A model generated the notes under the pieces. That model was not told the DNA's origin. It ran no database searches and saw only the letters and a program-made list of their open reading frames with translations. Source: Luteimonas sp. S4-F44 (lineage in GTDB: Bacteria; Pseudomonadota; Gammaproteobacteria; Xanthomonadales; Xanthomonadaceae). Taken from it: 64,000 bases of DNA. Position numbers and translations under genes: made by a program. The stretch covers positions 124,001-188,000 of the forward strand of contig NZ_CP093340.1 of the NCBI RefSeq assembly GCF_022637415.1, written 5' to 3'. This document shows, piece by piece, positions 40,977 through 50,423 of the stretch; the first letter of the stretch is position 1, and the number at the start of each line of letters is the position of its first letter.

Positions 40977-41681
40977 ATGAAAATAATCGGCCTGCTCGGC
41001 GGCATGAGCTGGGAATCCACGATTCCCTACTACCGCACGATCAACGAGACCATCAAGCAGCGGTTGGGCGGTCTGCATTCGGCCCGGATCGTGTTGTTCA
41101 GTGTCGACTTCCACGAGGTCGAGCGGTTGCAGCACGCGGGGCAGTGGGACGAGGCGGGTGCGTTGCTGGCGGACGCGGCGCGGCGGCTGCAGGCGGCGGG
41201 CGCGGAGGGCGTGGTCCTGTGCACCAACACCATGCACAAGGTGGCCGGGCACATCGAGTCGGCGGTCGAGATTCCGCTGTTGCATATTGCCGACCCCACC
41301 GCCGAGGCGATCCAGGCGCAGGGCCTGCGCCGCGTTGGGTTGCTGGGCACGCGTTTCACGATGGAGCAGGCTTTCTATCGCGCGCGGCTGGAGGACAAGC
41401 ACGGCTTGCAGGTGCTGACGCCGGCGCCTGACGATCGCGAGGTGGTGCATCGCGTGATCTACGACGAGTTGTGCCTGGGCCGCGTCCGCGAGGTATCGCG
41501 CGCGGCGTATCTCGCGATCATCGATCGCCTGGTGGCCGAGGGTGCCCAGGCCATCATTCTGGGCTGCACTGAGATTTCGTTGCTGGTCGAACCGCAGCAT
41601 GTGCCGCAGGTGCCGTTGTTCGATACGACGCAGCTGCATGCGGTGTATGCCGCGACGTGGGCGCTCTCGCCGTCCTCGTGA
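40977..41681 (+). CDS. Aspartate/glutamate racemase family protein
   Basis: A 234-residue PLP-independent racemase. The two catalytic cysteines are Cys82 (LCTNTMH) and Cys197 (LGCTEI), and the N-terminal GLLGGMSWEST is typical of the YgeA/RacX group. It would interconvert L- and D-aspartate or related broad-specificity amino acids, supplying D-amino acids. The gene has normal chromosomal composition, so it appears to lie just outside the island. Confidence 0.92.
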   Translation: MKIIGLLGGMSWESTIPYYRTINETIKQRLGGLHSARIVLFSVDFHEVERLQHAGQWDEAGALLADAARRLQAAGAEGVVLCTNTMHKVAGHIESAVEIPLLHIADPTAEAIQAQGLRRVGLLGTRFTMEQAFYRARLEDKHGLQVLTPAPDDREVVHRVIYDELCLGRVREVSRAAYLAIIDRLVAEGAQAIILGCTEISLLVEPQHVPQVPLFDTTQLHAVYAATWALSPSS

Positions 41682-41946
41682 CGGTGGCGCCCGGCCCGAT
41701 GCGGCGGCAGATGTGCTGTCGTCTTCAGGGGCAAAGCCGGCGGGTTCGGTACGGACGCCCGTTGTTCGCATCGCGGCGGCGCTGGACCCGACCGCGCTTG
41801 CCGGGCGGCTGACCGTGTCGAGCACCGCCCCGCCGTAACGGGGTCGGGTGCAGGCCATGACTTATTCCACTGCCCGCCGCGGTGGCGGCGCCTCTAGCGT
41901 GTCGCATGCGCGCCGTCCCGGCATCGCACCGTGTGAGGGTGAGGCG

Positions 41947-43260
41947 ATGCGACTCTGCCTGTGGGCTCTTCTGCTCGTTCTGACGGCGTTGCCGGCCGCG
42001 GCGCAACACCCGGACACCTGGCTGCTCTCCATCGACCGGTGGGGCAATGCCGAACACAAGTTGCTGACCCTCCAGTCGTCGGCCTCTGGCGTATCCGGCG
42101 ACCTGGACGGCTGGCCCGTGAACGGCGCGAGGCAGGGCACGCACCTCAGCGTCTCCGCTGTCGACAGCCACGAGGTCGCGTATCGCTTCGAGGTCGAGGT
42201 GTCGGGGGACCGTCTGACGGGGTGGGCGGATTATCCCGATACCAGTAATCAGGGGCCGCGCGTGCGGCACGCCGTCACCGGGTTGCGCCTGACGCTGCCA
42301 TCGGGGCCGCCCACCCGCCGGGTGTACGCACCGACCGGCTACGCGAATGCCTTCGATGCGTCGCGCGCGCCGGTGCTGGTGATCCAGCCCGGCGATGTGG
42401 TGGCGACCCGCACCGTCGATTCGGGCGGCGTGGACGCCGACGGCAAGGTGGTGGCGCTGTATGGCAATCCGCACACCGGCCCGTTCTTCGTCGCCGGGGC
42501 GAAGGCCGGTGACGTGCTGGCCGTGCGGATCGTGCGGTTGCGGCTCAATCGCGACACCGCCGACAGCCTGAATGGCCTGACGCCGCGGGCGACCTCGCTC
42601 GGCATGGTCCCGCAGACGGCCGGGCTCGGCCAACGGGTGCGCTGGCGGCTGGATCGCGAGGCAGGCACGGCGCGCCTCGAAGACCCGCCCGAACGCCTGC
42701 GGTCCTACGTGGTCCCGGTGAAGCCGATGCTCGGCGGCTTGGCGGTCGCGCCCGATTTCGGATTCGGTGCGCCGTCCACCGGCGACACGGGGCGCTGGGG
42801 CGGCAACATGGACTTCAACCGGATCGTCGAAGGCGCGACGGTCTACTTGCCCGTCTACCAGCCGGGCGCCCTGTTGTATCTGGGCGATGGCCATGCCTTG
42901 CAGGGTGACGGCGAGACGACGCAATGGGCCCTGGAGACTTCGCTCGATGTCGAGTTCAGCGTCGAGGTGTTGCCGGGCCGCGCCTTGGCCGCGCCTCGGG
43001 TGGAGGACGCGACGCATCTCAGTGTCGTCGGCCAGGCGTCGTCTCTGGACGAGGCCGTACGCGCGGCAACGGCGGCGATGATCCAGTGGCTGGCGCAGGA
43101 CTATGGGCTCGATGTGTCCGAGGCGTCGATGGTGTTGGGTACGGCGGCGGAGTTGCGCGTCGTCACGTTGGCTGGCCGGAACGCAGGCATCGCCCTGAGT
43201 CTGGAGAAGGCCCGCCTGGCCGGCCTGGCGAAAGAGGGGCGGGGCTCCCCTGGGCGGTAG
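41947..43260 (+). CDS. Secreted acetamidase/formamidase family protein
   Basis: A 437-residue protein with a signal peptide (ending PAAAQ). The FmdA/AmdA fold is indicated by VLVIQPGDVVATRTVDSGG, GPFFVAGAKAGDVLAVRIV, GRWGGNMDFNRIVEGATVYLPVYQPGA split across the middle, and a DGHALQGDGE loop. The family hydrolyses short amides to ammonia and acid. An N-terminal extension of about 100 residues before the core is unusual for the cytoplasmic enzymes and may be a separate small beta domain. Export to the periplasm is inferred. Confidence 0.87.
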   Translation: MRLCLWALLLVLTALPAAAQHPDTWLLSIDRWGNAEHKLLTLQSSASGVSGDLDGWPVNGARQGTHLSVSAVDSHEVAYRFEVEVSGDRLTGWADYPDTSNQGPRVRHAVTGLRLTLPSGPPTRRVYAPTGYANAFDASRAPVLVIQPGDVVATRTVDSGGVDADGKVVALYGNPHTGPFFVAGAKAGDVLAVRIVRLRLNRDTADSLNGLTPRATSLGMVPQTAGLGQRVRWRLDREAGTARLEDPPERLRSYVVPVKPMLGGLAVAPDFGFGAPSTGDTGRWGGNMDFNRIVEGATVYLPVYQPGALLYLGDGHALQGDGETTQWALETSLDVEFSVEVLPGRALAAPRVEDATHLSVVGQASSLDEAVRAATAAMIQWLAQDYGLDVSEASMVLGTAAELRVVTLAGRNAGIALSLEKARLAGLAKEGRGSPGR

Positions 43261-43371
43261 CGACCTGCACGCGGCGCCAGCGTTCGCGCGGGCACAGGCG
43301 GGCGCTCGGTTGACGGGCCGTCAGCGCGCCATCCAGTATCGGCCGGCCGTCGATCGAGAGCGTCTGGTGTC

Positions 43372-43818
43372 ATGAAGCACGCGCCACCGGGGTACGACTG
43401 CCCGTTCTGCGGCATCGCCAACACGCTGCCGTCGCCCGCGCAGGCGTCGGCGGTGGTGCTGGTGGACGCACATGTGTTCGCACTCGTGCCGACGCATCAC
43501 TACGCCGGCATCCAGGGCAACTGTCTGGTGATTCCGCGGGCGCACTACGAGAACGTGCTGGATGTGCCAGATGCGCTGGGCGTCGACGTGTTTCGTGCTA
43601 CACGCCGGCTGGCCACCGCGATGCGCGGCGCCTTCGGATGCGACGGCATCTCGACGCGACAGCACAACGGTCCGGCCGGCAATCAGGATGTGTGGCATTA
43701 CCACCTGCATGTCTTTCCGCGTTACACGAACGACGGATTGCACGCAGGGCCGAAAGCCCGCTACACGACCGAGGCGCGCATTGCGCTGGCGGCGCGCCTG
43801 CGGGCTGCATTGCCGTGA
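43372..43818 (+). CDS. HIT family nucleotide-binding protein
   Basis: A 148-residue histidine-triad protein with the HxHxH motif at His109, His111 and His113 (VWHYHLHVF), and a zinc-binding-like Cys10-x2-Cys13 at the N-terminus. These proteins hydrolyse or transfer nucleoside monophosphates linked to amines, phosphates or dinucleoside polyphosphates. The exact substrate is unknown. Confidence 0.92.
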   Translation: MKHAPPGYDCPFCGIANTLPSPAQASAVVLVDAHVFALVPTHHYAGIQGNCLVIPRAHYENVLDVPDALGVDVFRATRRLATAMRGAFGCDGISTRQHNGPAGNQDVWHYHLHVFPRYTNDGLHAGPKARYTTEARIALAARLRAALP

Positions 43819-44032
43819 CGGGGACATCGCGACTCCGATGTTTACGCGGCTGGCTGCTGGCGTGGGGTGAAGTAGCCGCATCATCCGCACGATCGTGAGG
43901 ATTGAACGCGGACTTCAAGGCGTCGGGCAAAGATCCTCATGTCAGTGAGGACTTTGGCGTGCTTGGTCTGGTTTGCGATGCGGCCGGGCGAGGGCAAACA
44001 AGCCCAAAGCCTTCGACTTGCGCCAACACAGA

Positions 44033-44057
44033 AGCGCCGGGCAGTTCACCCGGCGCT
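44033..44057 (-). terminator. Possible terminator hairpin after the lipoprotein gene
   Basis: A perfect nine-bp stem (44033-44041 with 44049-44057, AGCGCCGGG and its complement) around a seven-base loop lies 30 bases past the stop codon of the minus-strand lipoprotein gene. Only a broken T-run (TCTGTGTT) follows it on that strand, so termination may be weak. Confidence 0.45.
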
Positions 44058-44086
44058 CGGTCGCTACATCGCGGCAGCGCGTCCGC

Positions 44087-44557
44087 CTATCGCACCGCGA
44101 ACTCCCGCGTCTCCACCACGGTGCCGTCCAGCAGCACTTCGAGTTTGTAGGTGCCGGTCGGCCAGCCGTCGGGGTGCTGGATGTCGAATGCGATGACATC
44201 GGGCCCGGGGACGATGTCGGTGTCGGTGTTGCGCACCAGCTGCCCTTCGCCGTAGGTCCAGCGCGCGGTGAGCTTGGCGGCGCTCTCGCCGTCGACGCCG
44301 ACCGAGGCGTAGATGGTGTCGGTCGGCGCGAATTCGGAGGCCGGTGCGGCGACGCGGTTGTCGCCGTCGACAGCATTGCCCAGTTCGACGCTGGTCACGC
44401 GCGCGGGCGCCGGCGGTTCGGGCGCGGCCGGGGCTTCGGGAGCAGGTGCCTGGGGCGCGGGGACGACGGGGGCGGGCGCGTCGCGGTTGCAGGCGGCGAG
44501 CAGCACGGTGCTCAGCATCGCGACGGTCATGGCGGCGGGAACGACGGGACGGGTCAT
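44087..44557 (-). CDS. Lipoprotein of unknown function with beta-sandwich-like domain
   Basis: A 156-residue protein with a lipobox (LLAAC) and an Ala/Pro/Glu-rich linker (residues about 27-55). The C-terminal 100 residues (TDTIYASVGVDGES, WTYGEGQLV, GWPTGTYKLEVLLDG) look like an immunoglobulin-like beta-sandwich. The ATG at 44557 is chosen over an upstream GTG because GGAG lies five bases before it. The function is unknown. Confidence 0.75.
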   Translation of the reverse strand: MTRPVVPAAMTVAMLSTVLLAACNRDAPAPVVPAPQAPAPEAPAAPEPPAPARVTSVELGNAVDGDNRVAAPASEFAPTDTIYASVGVDGESAAKLTARWTYGEGQLVRNTDTDIVPGPDVIAFDIQHPDGWPTGTYKLEVLLDGTVVETREFAVR

Positions 44558-44593
44558 GGGCACTCCGGTAACGGGAAGGGCGCGGGCCGTGCT

Positions 44594-44866
44594 TCAGTCC
44601 GCGGGCAACTGCAGCACCTGACCGGGCTGGATGCGGTCGGGGTCGTCGAGCACGTCGCGGTTGGCGGCGTAGATCGCCTGCCAGCGGCTGGCGCGGCCGT
44701 AGACCTGTTCGGCGATGGTGGAGAGCGTATCGCCCTTGCGCACGACATGGGTGCGCACGGGCGCGGGCGCGCCGGCCTGCGCGTCCTCGTCGGCGGCGCT
44801 GCGCACGCCGCCGGTGACGCGCGAGAAATCAGGGGCATCGTGGCCGGGGGGCCTGGACGGGGACAT
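44594..44866 (-). CDS. Small LysM domain protein
   Basis: A 90-residue protein with no signal peptide and a C-terminal LysM domain (about residues 40-88, HVVRKGDTLSTIAEQVYG, then NRDVLDDPDRIQPGQVLQLP). LysM binds N-acetylglucosamine polymers such as peptidoglycan. The absence of an export signal resembles the YgaU-type cytoplasmic or non-classically exported LysM proteins. It precedes the lipoprotein gene on the same strand by 36 bases. Confidence 0.85.
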   Translation of the reverse strand: MSPSRPPGHDAPDFSRVTGGVRSAADEDAQAGAPAPVRTHVVRKGDTLSTIAEQVYGRASRWQAIYAANRDVLDDPDRIQPGQVLQLPAD

Positions 44867-44939
44867 CGCGACAGCCTCCAAGGACGGGGACGCCGCCAGC
44901 CTCCCATCTGCCGCGTTAAGAATCCATCGCGCGCCAGCG

Positions 44940-45770
44940 CTACTGGCGGGCGTCGCGCAGCATGGTCGGTGCGGCAAGGCCGGGGGTCGCGCGCCAGGGG
45001 TTGATGTCCAGGCCGCCGCGGCGGGTGTAGCGCGCCTCGACCGACAGCGCGAGCGGGGCGCAGCGGGCGACCAGGTCCACGAAGATCCGCTCCACGCATT
45101 GTTCGTGGAACTCGGCGTGATCGCGGAACGAGACCAGGTAGCGCAGCAGCGCGTCGCGGGCGATGCGTGGGCCGCGGTAGGCGATGTGCAGGCTGGCCCA
45201 GTCGGGTTGGCCGGTGACCGGGCAGTTGGACTTGAGCAGCGCGGAGGTCAGCCGTTCTTCGACGATCTCGCCGGGGTCGGCGCGCAGCAGCGCGGCATCG
45301 GGCGGGCCGTAGTGGGCGATCTCGACGTCCAGGGCGTCGATTGACGTGCCCTGCGCGGCGTCGTCGGCCATCGGTGGCAGGCCGAAGGCGACCGTGACCT
45401 CGGCGCCCGCAGCGTGCGAGAGGTCGGCAGCGATGCGCGCGCGCGCCGCTTCGGGGGTGTCGAAGCGGGTGTGGTTGAGCGAGTTGAGGTAGAGCTTGAG
45501 CGACTTGGACTCCACCAGTTGCGGCGAGGTGGCCGGCACGAGCACGGTCGCGGTCGCGACCACGGGCTTGCCGCGGGCGTCGAGCCAGCTCAGTTCGTAG
45601 GCGTGCCAGCGGTCGTGGCCGGCGAACGGCAGCGCGTCGTCCAGGCCGATCTCGCGGCGGCCGAGCGTGCGCGCGATCGGGAACAGCAGGCCCGGGTCGT
45701 AGTGGCGCGGATAGGCGACCTCGCGGCCGAGCGGGATGGGCGGCGCGGCCGCGGCGGGGACATCGGACAT
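44940..45770 (-). CDS. queF: NADPH-dependent 7-cyano-7-deazaguanine reductase
   Basis: A 276-residue long-form (type II) QueF, which reduces preQ0 to preQ1 in queuosine biosynthesis using two NADPH. The catalytic cysteine is Cys183 in [11 protein letters not shown] with Asp190; the substrate-binding [11 protein letters not shown] motif is at 88-97. The two halves are a degenerate tunnelling-fold repeat, normal for the type. Confidence 0.95.
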   Translation of the reverse strand: MSDVPAAAAPPIPLGREVAYPRHYDPGLLFPIARTLGRREIGLDDALPFAGHDRWHAYELSWLDARGKPVVATATVLVPATSPQLVESKSLKLYLNSLNHTRFDTPEAARARIAADLSHAAGAEVTVAFGLPPMADDAAQGTSIDALDVEIAHYGPPDAALLRADPGEIVEERLTSALLKSNCPVTGQPDWASLHIAYRGPRIARDALLRYLVSFRDHAEFHEQCVERIFVDLVARCAPLALSVEARYTRRGGLDINPWRATPGLAAPTMLRDARQ

Positions 45771-45813
45771 GCGCCGATTCTACCGCCGTGGGCCGCGCTG
45801 CCCGGCGCGACGT

Positions 45814-46617
45814 TCAGTGGCGCGTGGGTTCGCTGCGCAACTGCAGCACCTGGCGGCCGTCGCCGTAGGCCGATGGGGCGTGCGCGACGACGATGCGTTC
45901 GTCGGCGCTCTCGCCCAGGGTGTCGCCGTCTTCGATGACCGGGCCGTGCTCGAGCAGGTAGGCGCAGATGCCGGTCAGCCGGTCGAACACGTTCTCGGCG
46001 CTGTCGTCGGTTTCGGGAATCTCGATGTCCATCAGCCCGAGCATGTCCATCCCCAAGGTGTGGCCGGTCATGGTGCCGTCGGGGCGCGCGCCGATGTTGA
46101 ACGCGACCCAGGCCAGCGGCATCGGTTCGGGCAGCTGGGCCATCGCCAGTTCGCGAAACAGCGCCGGCAGCACGATGTGGTTGGCGCTGCCGAAGTAGAC
46201 CGCGCGCACGGTGTCCAGCAGCGCGGTCGCCGAGGCCAGCACGCGGCTGAGCAGCACGGCGCGGCCGAGGGCGTCGAGCGTGGGGGCAGTGCCCTCGGCC
46301 GGGAATTCCATGACCGTGACGATGGTGTGCGCGGCGTAGTCCTCCGGCGCGGGCTCGGCGTTCGGCCACAGCCGGCTGTGGGCGGCGATCTGCGCGATGT
46401 CGTCGCCGATCGGGGCGGCGATGGGCATCAGCAGGATCGAGACGTCGCCGTAGTCGATGCTCAGCGGGCCGTCGGGCATGTCGAAATCGCGTGGCTCGGC
46501 GCGCAGAAGCTCGGTGTCGAGGTCGGGCCAGTCGGCGCGCATCTGCGCGGCCAGTGCCTCGGCGGTCAGCGCGGGGTCGGCACGGTCCTGCAGCAGCATC
46601 GCCAGACTCGCGGTCAT
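45814..46617 (-). CDS. DUF4261 domain protein
   Basis: A 267-residue cytoplasmic protein. The segments IVTVMEFPAEGTAP, AVYFGSANHIVLPALFRELA, and GHTLGMDMLGLMDIEIPETD match, to my recognition, the DUF4261 family of unknown function. Its start codon overlaps the stop of the upstream M20 hydrolase gene by four bases, so it is probably translated with it. Confidence 0.75.
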   Translation of the reverse strand: MTASLAMLLQDRADPALTAEALAAQMRADWPDLDTELLRAEPRDFDMPDGPLSIDYGDVSILLMPIAAPIGDDIAQIAAHSRLWPNAEPAPEDYAAHTIVTVMEFPAEGTAPTLDALGRAVLLSRVLASATALLDTVRAVYFGSANHIVLPALFRELAMAQLPEPMPLAWVAFNIGARPDGTMTGHTLGMDMLGLMDIEIPETDDSAENVFDRLTGICAYLLEHGPVIEDGDTLGESADERIVVAHAPSAYGDGRQVLQLRSEPTRH

Positions 46618-47936
46618 GCACCGGCCTCCGCGTCGCCGTGCAGGTAATCCAGGCTGACCTGCAGCAGGGCGCGCAGGCCGAGGTCGAGCGCGGATTCGTC
46701 GAGGTCGAACTCCGGCGAGTGGTTGCTCGGCGCGCGCATCGGGTCCTGGCCCTTGGGCGTGGCACCGACGAAGAAGAACAGGCCGGGCACTTCGCGGGCG
46801 TAGTACGAGAAGTCCTCGGCGCCCATCGTCAGCGAGGGGTCGACGACGTTGTCGGCGCCGGCCACGGCCTGCAGGCTGGGCAGCAGGCGCGCGGTCAGCG
46901 CGGGGTCGTTGGCGGTGACCGGGTTGCCGTCCTCGGCCGGGATGCGGGTCTGGACGGTGGCGCCGTGCGCGGCGGCGACATGGGTGGCGACGTTCTGCAG
47001 GTCGGCGAAGATCGCCTTGCGCACGTCTTCGTCAAAGGTGCGGATGGTGCCGACCAGTTCGACCTTGTCGGGAATGATGTTGTAGCGGATGCCGCCGTCG
47101 ATCGCGCCGAACGACACCACCGCCGGCAGTGTGGAGATGTTGGTGCGGCGGCTGACGATGGTCTGCGCGGTGCCGACGAGGTCGGCGGCCGCGACGATCG
47201 GGTCGATGCCGCCCCAGGGCCGCGAGCCGTGGGTCTGGCGGCCGATCACGTCGATCGAGAAGCGGTCGGACGCGGCCATCAGCGGGCCGCCGCGCACGCC
47301 GATCTGCCCGGCCTGCAGCGTCGAGAACACATGCAGCCCGAACACCGCGTCGGGGCGGAAGTCACGGAAGATGCCTTCGGCCAGCATCATCGAGGCGCCG
47401 CCTTCTTCGCCCTCCGGTGCGCCTTCCTCGGCGGGCTGGAACACGAACAGCACTTCGCCGGGCAGTTCGTCGCGCATCGCCACCAGCGCCTGGGCCACGC
47501 CCATCAGGATCGCGGTGTGGGCATCGTGGCCGCAGGCGTGCATGACGCCGGTGGTCTGGCCGCGGTACTCGGCTGTGGCGGTGGAGGCGAACGGCAGGCC
47601 GGTGCGCTCGGTCACCGGCAGCGCATCCATGTCGGCGCGCAGCGCGATGCGCGGGCCGGGCCGACCGCCCTTGAGCACGGCGGTCACGCCGGTGTGGGCG
47701 ATGCCGGTCTTGGGCTCGAGGCCCAGGCTGCGCAGGTGCGCGGCGACCTTGGCCGCGGTGCGGGTCTCGCGGTTGCCGAGTTCGGGATGCTGGTGGATGT
47801 CGCGCCGCCAGTCGACGACGCTGGCCTGCAGCGTCGTCGCGGCGCGGGCGACCTCGGGGCGTTGCGCGCTCTGCGCGTGGGCGGTGACGGGCAGGGCGGT
47901 ACAGGCGCATAGCAGCGCGGCGGCGAGTCGCGTCAT
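46614..47936 (-). CDS. Secreted M20 family amidohydrolase (tandem copy 1)
   Basis: A 440-residue metallohydrolase with a Sec signal peptide (ending TAHAQ). Metal-binding and catalytic motifs of the M20 amidohydrolase group are present: RRDIHQHPELG, ALRADMDALPV, MHACGHDAHTA, and FQPAEEG. Such enzymes cleave N-acyl amino acids or amide-linked substrates such as hippurate. It is about half identical by eye to the next gene upstream, so they are a tandem duplication. An upstream in-frame ATG (48029) would mask the signal peptide. Confidence 0.9.
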   Translation of the reverse strand: MTRLAAALLCACTALPVTAHAQSAQRPEVARAATTLQASVVDWRRDIHQHPELGNRETRTAAKVAAHLRSLGLEPKTGIAHTGVTAVLKGGRPGPRIALRADMDALPVTERTGLPFASTATAEYRGQTTGVMHACGHDAHTAILMGVAQALVAMRDELPGEVLFVFQPAEEGAPEGEEGGASMMLAEGIFRDFRPDAVFGLHVFSTLQAGQIGVRGGPLMAASDRFSIDVIGRQTHGSRPWGGIDPIVAAADLVGTAQTIVSRRTNISTLPAVVSFGAIDGGIRYNIIPDKVELVGTIRTFDEDVRKAIFADLQNVATHVAAAHGATVQTRIPAEDGNPVTANDPALTARLLPSLQAVAGADNVVDPSLTMGAEDFSYYAREVPGLFFFVGATPKGQDPMRAPSNHSPEFDLDESALDLGLRALLQVSLDYLHGDAEAGA

Positions 47937-48029
47937 CGACAGTCTCCGGACATGGAATCCCGATCCTAGGCGATTTCGCGCCGCAACCGGTCGGTCGCGG
48001 CGGGGACGAAGCGGGCAGCGCTCTGGCAC

Positions 48030-49340
48030 TCAGCCGTCGGTTGCGCCGCTCTGCAGGTCCAGCGTCGCGCGCAGCAAGGCGCGGACGCCGATCTGCAGCG
48101 CGGCCTCGTCGGGTGCGTAGTGCGGCGAATGGTTGATCGGCATCGTCGCCGGGTCCTGGCCTTGCGGCGTGGTGCCGACGAAGAAGTACGCGCCGGGCAC
48201 GACATTGGCGAACTGCGAGAAGTCCTCGGCCACCGTGACCAGCGGCATTTCGAGGACGTTGTCGGTGCCCACCGCGGCCTGCAGGGCGGGCAGCACGCGG
48301 CGCGCGAGGTCGGGGTCGTTGACGGTCGCCGGGGCGTTGTTGACGACGTCGAGCTTCGCGGTCGCGCCGGCAGCGTGGGCGTAGTCGCTGGCGATGCGGT
48401 CGAAGCGGGCGATGACGTCCTCGCGCACGGCGGCGTCGTAGGTGCGCAGCGTGCCGACCAGGCGGGCATCGTCGGGAATGATGTTGAAGCGCACGCCGCT
48501 CTGGAACTGGCCGGCGGTCAGCACCACCGGGGCGTTCACGGTGTTGATCTGACGCGCGAGCATGCTCTGCGTGGCCAGCAGCACCTGGGCGCCGACGGTG
48601 ATCGGGTCGATGCCGTCCCACGGCCGCGAGCCGTGGGTCTGCTTGCCGGTGATCGTCAGCGCCCACTCGTCGGCGCTGGCAAGCGAGGGGCCGCTGCGGA
48701 AGCCGATCTGGCCGGTGTGCAGGCCGGCCCAGACATGCAGGCCGAGGATCGCATCGGGCTTGCCGTCGGCGAATGCGCCCTCGTCGAGCATGCGCTGGGC
48801 GCCGAAGGTCTCGCCGGGCTCCGGCGGGCCTTCCTCGGCAGGCTGGAACACAAACACCACCTCGCCGGCGAGCTGGTCGCGGTGCTCGGCCAGCGCCTGT
48901 GCCACGCCCATCAGGATCGCCACGTGCATGTCGTGGCCGCAGGCGTGCATGACGCCGACCTCCTGGCCGCGGTAGGTGGCGCGCGCGGTCGAGGCGAACG
49001 GCAGGTCGGTGCGTTCGGTCACCGGCAGCGCGTCCATGTCGGCACGCAGCGCGATGCGCGGGCCGGGCCGGCCGCCCTTGAGCACGGCGACCACGCCGGT
49101 CGGGCCGATGCCGGTGCGCGGTTCCAGGCCGAGGCGCTGCAGGTGATCGGCGACGAGCGCGGCGGTGCGCGTCTCCTGGTTGCCGAGCTCGGGGTGGCGG
49201 TGCAGGTCGCGGCGCCATGCGACCAGCCGGTCCTGCAGCGCGGCCGCGGCCTGGGTCGGATCGAGGGCGTCCTGGGCGTGGACGGGCCCGATGGCGGCGA
49301 ACAGGCAGGCGAGCAGCGGAACGGCGAAACGAGGGCGCAT
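48030..49340 (-). CDS. Secreted M20 family amidohydrolase (tandem copy 2)
   Basis: A 436-residue paralogue of the preceding M20 enzyme with its own signal peptide (ending PVHAQ) and the same motifs (RRDLHRHPELGN, ALRADMDALPVTERT, MHACGHDMHVA, FQPAEEGPP). It is encoded upstream on the same strand, 93 bases from copy 1. The differing substrate-loop residues (LHVWAGLHTGQIG against LHVFSTLQAGQIG) suggest different specificities. Confidence 0.9.
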   Translation of the reverse strand: MRPRFAVPLLACLFAAIGPVHAQDALDPTQAAAALQDRLVAWRRDLHRHPELGNQETRTAALVADHLQRLGLEPRTGIGPTGVVAVLKGGRPGPRIALRADMDALPVTERTDLPFASTARATYRGQEVGVMHACGHDMHVAILMGVAQALAEHRDQLAGEVVFVFQPAEEGPPEPGETFGAQRMLDEGAFADGKPDAILGLHVWAGLHTGQIGFRSGPSLASADEWALTITGKQTHGSRPWDGIDPITVGAQVLLATQSMLARQINTVNAPVVLTAGQFQSGVRFNIIPDDARLVGTLRTYDAAVREDVIARFDRIASDYAHAAGATAKLDVVNNAPATVNDPDLARRVLPALQAAVGTDNVLEMPLVTVAEDFSQFANVVPGAYFFVGTTPQGQDPATMPINHSPHYAPDEAALQIGVRALLRATLDLQSGATDG

Positions 49341-49520
49341 GGCGGTGTCCAGAACGGGGGGCCTCCGGATGCTAGGGAATTTCCGCGTGGATTGCGCGCG
49401 GGTCCAGACGCGGACGCGGGCGAGGACACGTCACGAAAACTATCGTCTGAAGATCGTGAGAGCGACTTTTGCGCATGTCCGCATCGCGCACACTTCGGTC
49501 CGCAATCTGCGGGAGGGCCG

Positions 49521-50423
49521 ATGCGCAGCAAACTGTTCGTGCCGGGCGTGCGTCCGGACCTGTTCCAGAAGGCCTGGTCCGGCCCCGCCGATGGGGTGTC
49601 GTTCGACCTGGAGGACGCCGTGGCGCCGTCGCGCAAGGCCGAGGCCCGCGCCGCGGTCGCGGCGTTTCTACGCGAGCATGCACTGGGCGAACACGCGTTG
49701 CGCGACCCGGCCCGTGCGGCCTCGGCACCGCTGGCGATCGTGCGGGTCAACGCGCCCGACACCGCCGACTTCGAGGCCGATCTCGCCGCGTTACTGCCGG
49801 TGTCCCCGGACCTGATCAACCTGCCCAAGATCGACTCGGCCCAGGCGCTGCGCGCGGCGGTCGCGCGCATCGAGGCGCAAGAAGCCGCGTTGCCGGCCGA
49901 TCCGGCCCGGCGGGCGCCGGCATTGCTGGTCAACATCGAGACGCCGCGCGCGCTGCGCGTTGCCGCAGAGATCGCCGGTGCGCATCCGCGCGTGGCCGGA
50001 CTGCAACTGGGGTTGGGCGATCTGTTCGAGCCGGCGGGGATCCGGCGCGATGTGGCCGCGCACGTGCAGGCGGTGATGTTGCAGGTGGCGCTGGCCGCGG
50101 GTGAGGCGGGGGTGTTCGCCTGCGATGGGGCCTACGCCGATTTCCACGACGATGCCGGTTTCGAGCACGAGGCGACGATGGCGCAGCAGTTGGGATTCAT
50201 CGGCAAGAGCTGCATCCACCCGCGGCAGGTGCCGCTGGCGCACGCGGTGTTCTCGGTCGACGCGCAGGCGCAGGCCGACGCGCGTCGGATCGTCGATGCC
50301 GCGGACGCTGCGCGCGCGCAGGGCTTGGGGGTCTGCGTGGTCGAGGGCCGCATGATCGATGCGCCGTATCTCAAGCGTGCCGAGCGCGTGCTGGCCCAGG
50401 TGGAACGCGATGCGGCGCGCTGA
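49521..50423 (+). CDS. CoA ester lyase, HpcH/HpaI-citrate lyase beta family
   Basis: A 300-residue TIM-barrel lyase: RSKLFVPGVRPDLFQKA, the DLEDAV metal-binding motif, RVNAPDT, NLPKID, VNIETPRAL and GKSCIHPRQV are typical of CitE-like, malyl-CoA and citramalyl-CoA lyases. It cleaves or hydrolyses a beta-hydroxyacyl-CoA, the exact one unknown. No other citrate lyase subunits are near. Its 3' end overlaps the next gene by 14 bases. Confidence 0.9.
   Translation: MRSKLFVPGVRPDLFQKAWSGPADGVSFDLEDAVAPSRKAEARAAVAAFLREHALGEHALRDPARAASAPLAIVRVNAPDTADFEADLAALLPVSPDLINLPKIDSAQALRAAVARIEAQEAALPADPARRAPALLVNIETPRALRVAAEIAGAHPRVAGLQLGLGDLFEPAGIRRDVAAHVQAVMLQVALAAGEAGVFACDGAYADFHDDAGFEHEATMAQQLGFIGKSCIHPRQVPLAHAVFSVDAQAQADARRIVDAADAARAQGLGVCVVEGRMIDAPYLKRAERVLAQVERDAAR

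Noticed and set aside
40699..40980. 93-codon open frame before the racemase gene
   Set aside because: It runs through spacer-like debris, has no domain and overlaps the racemase start.
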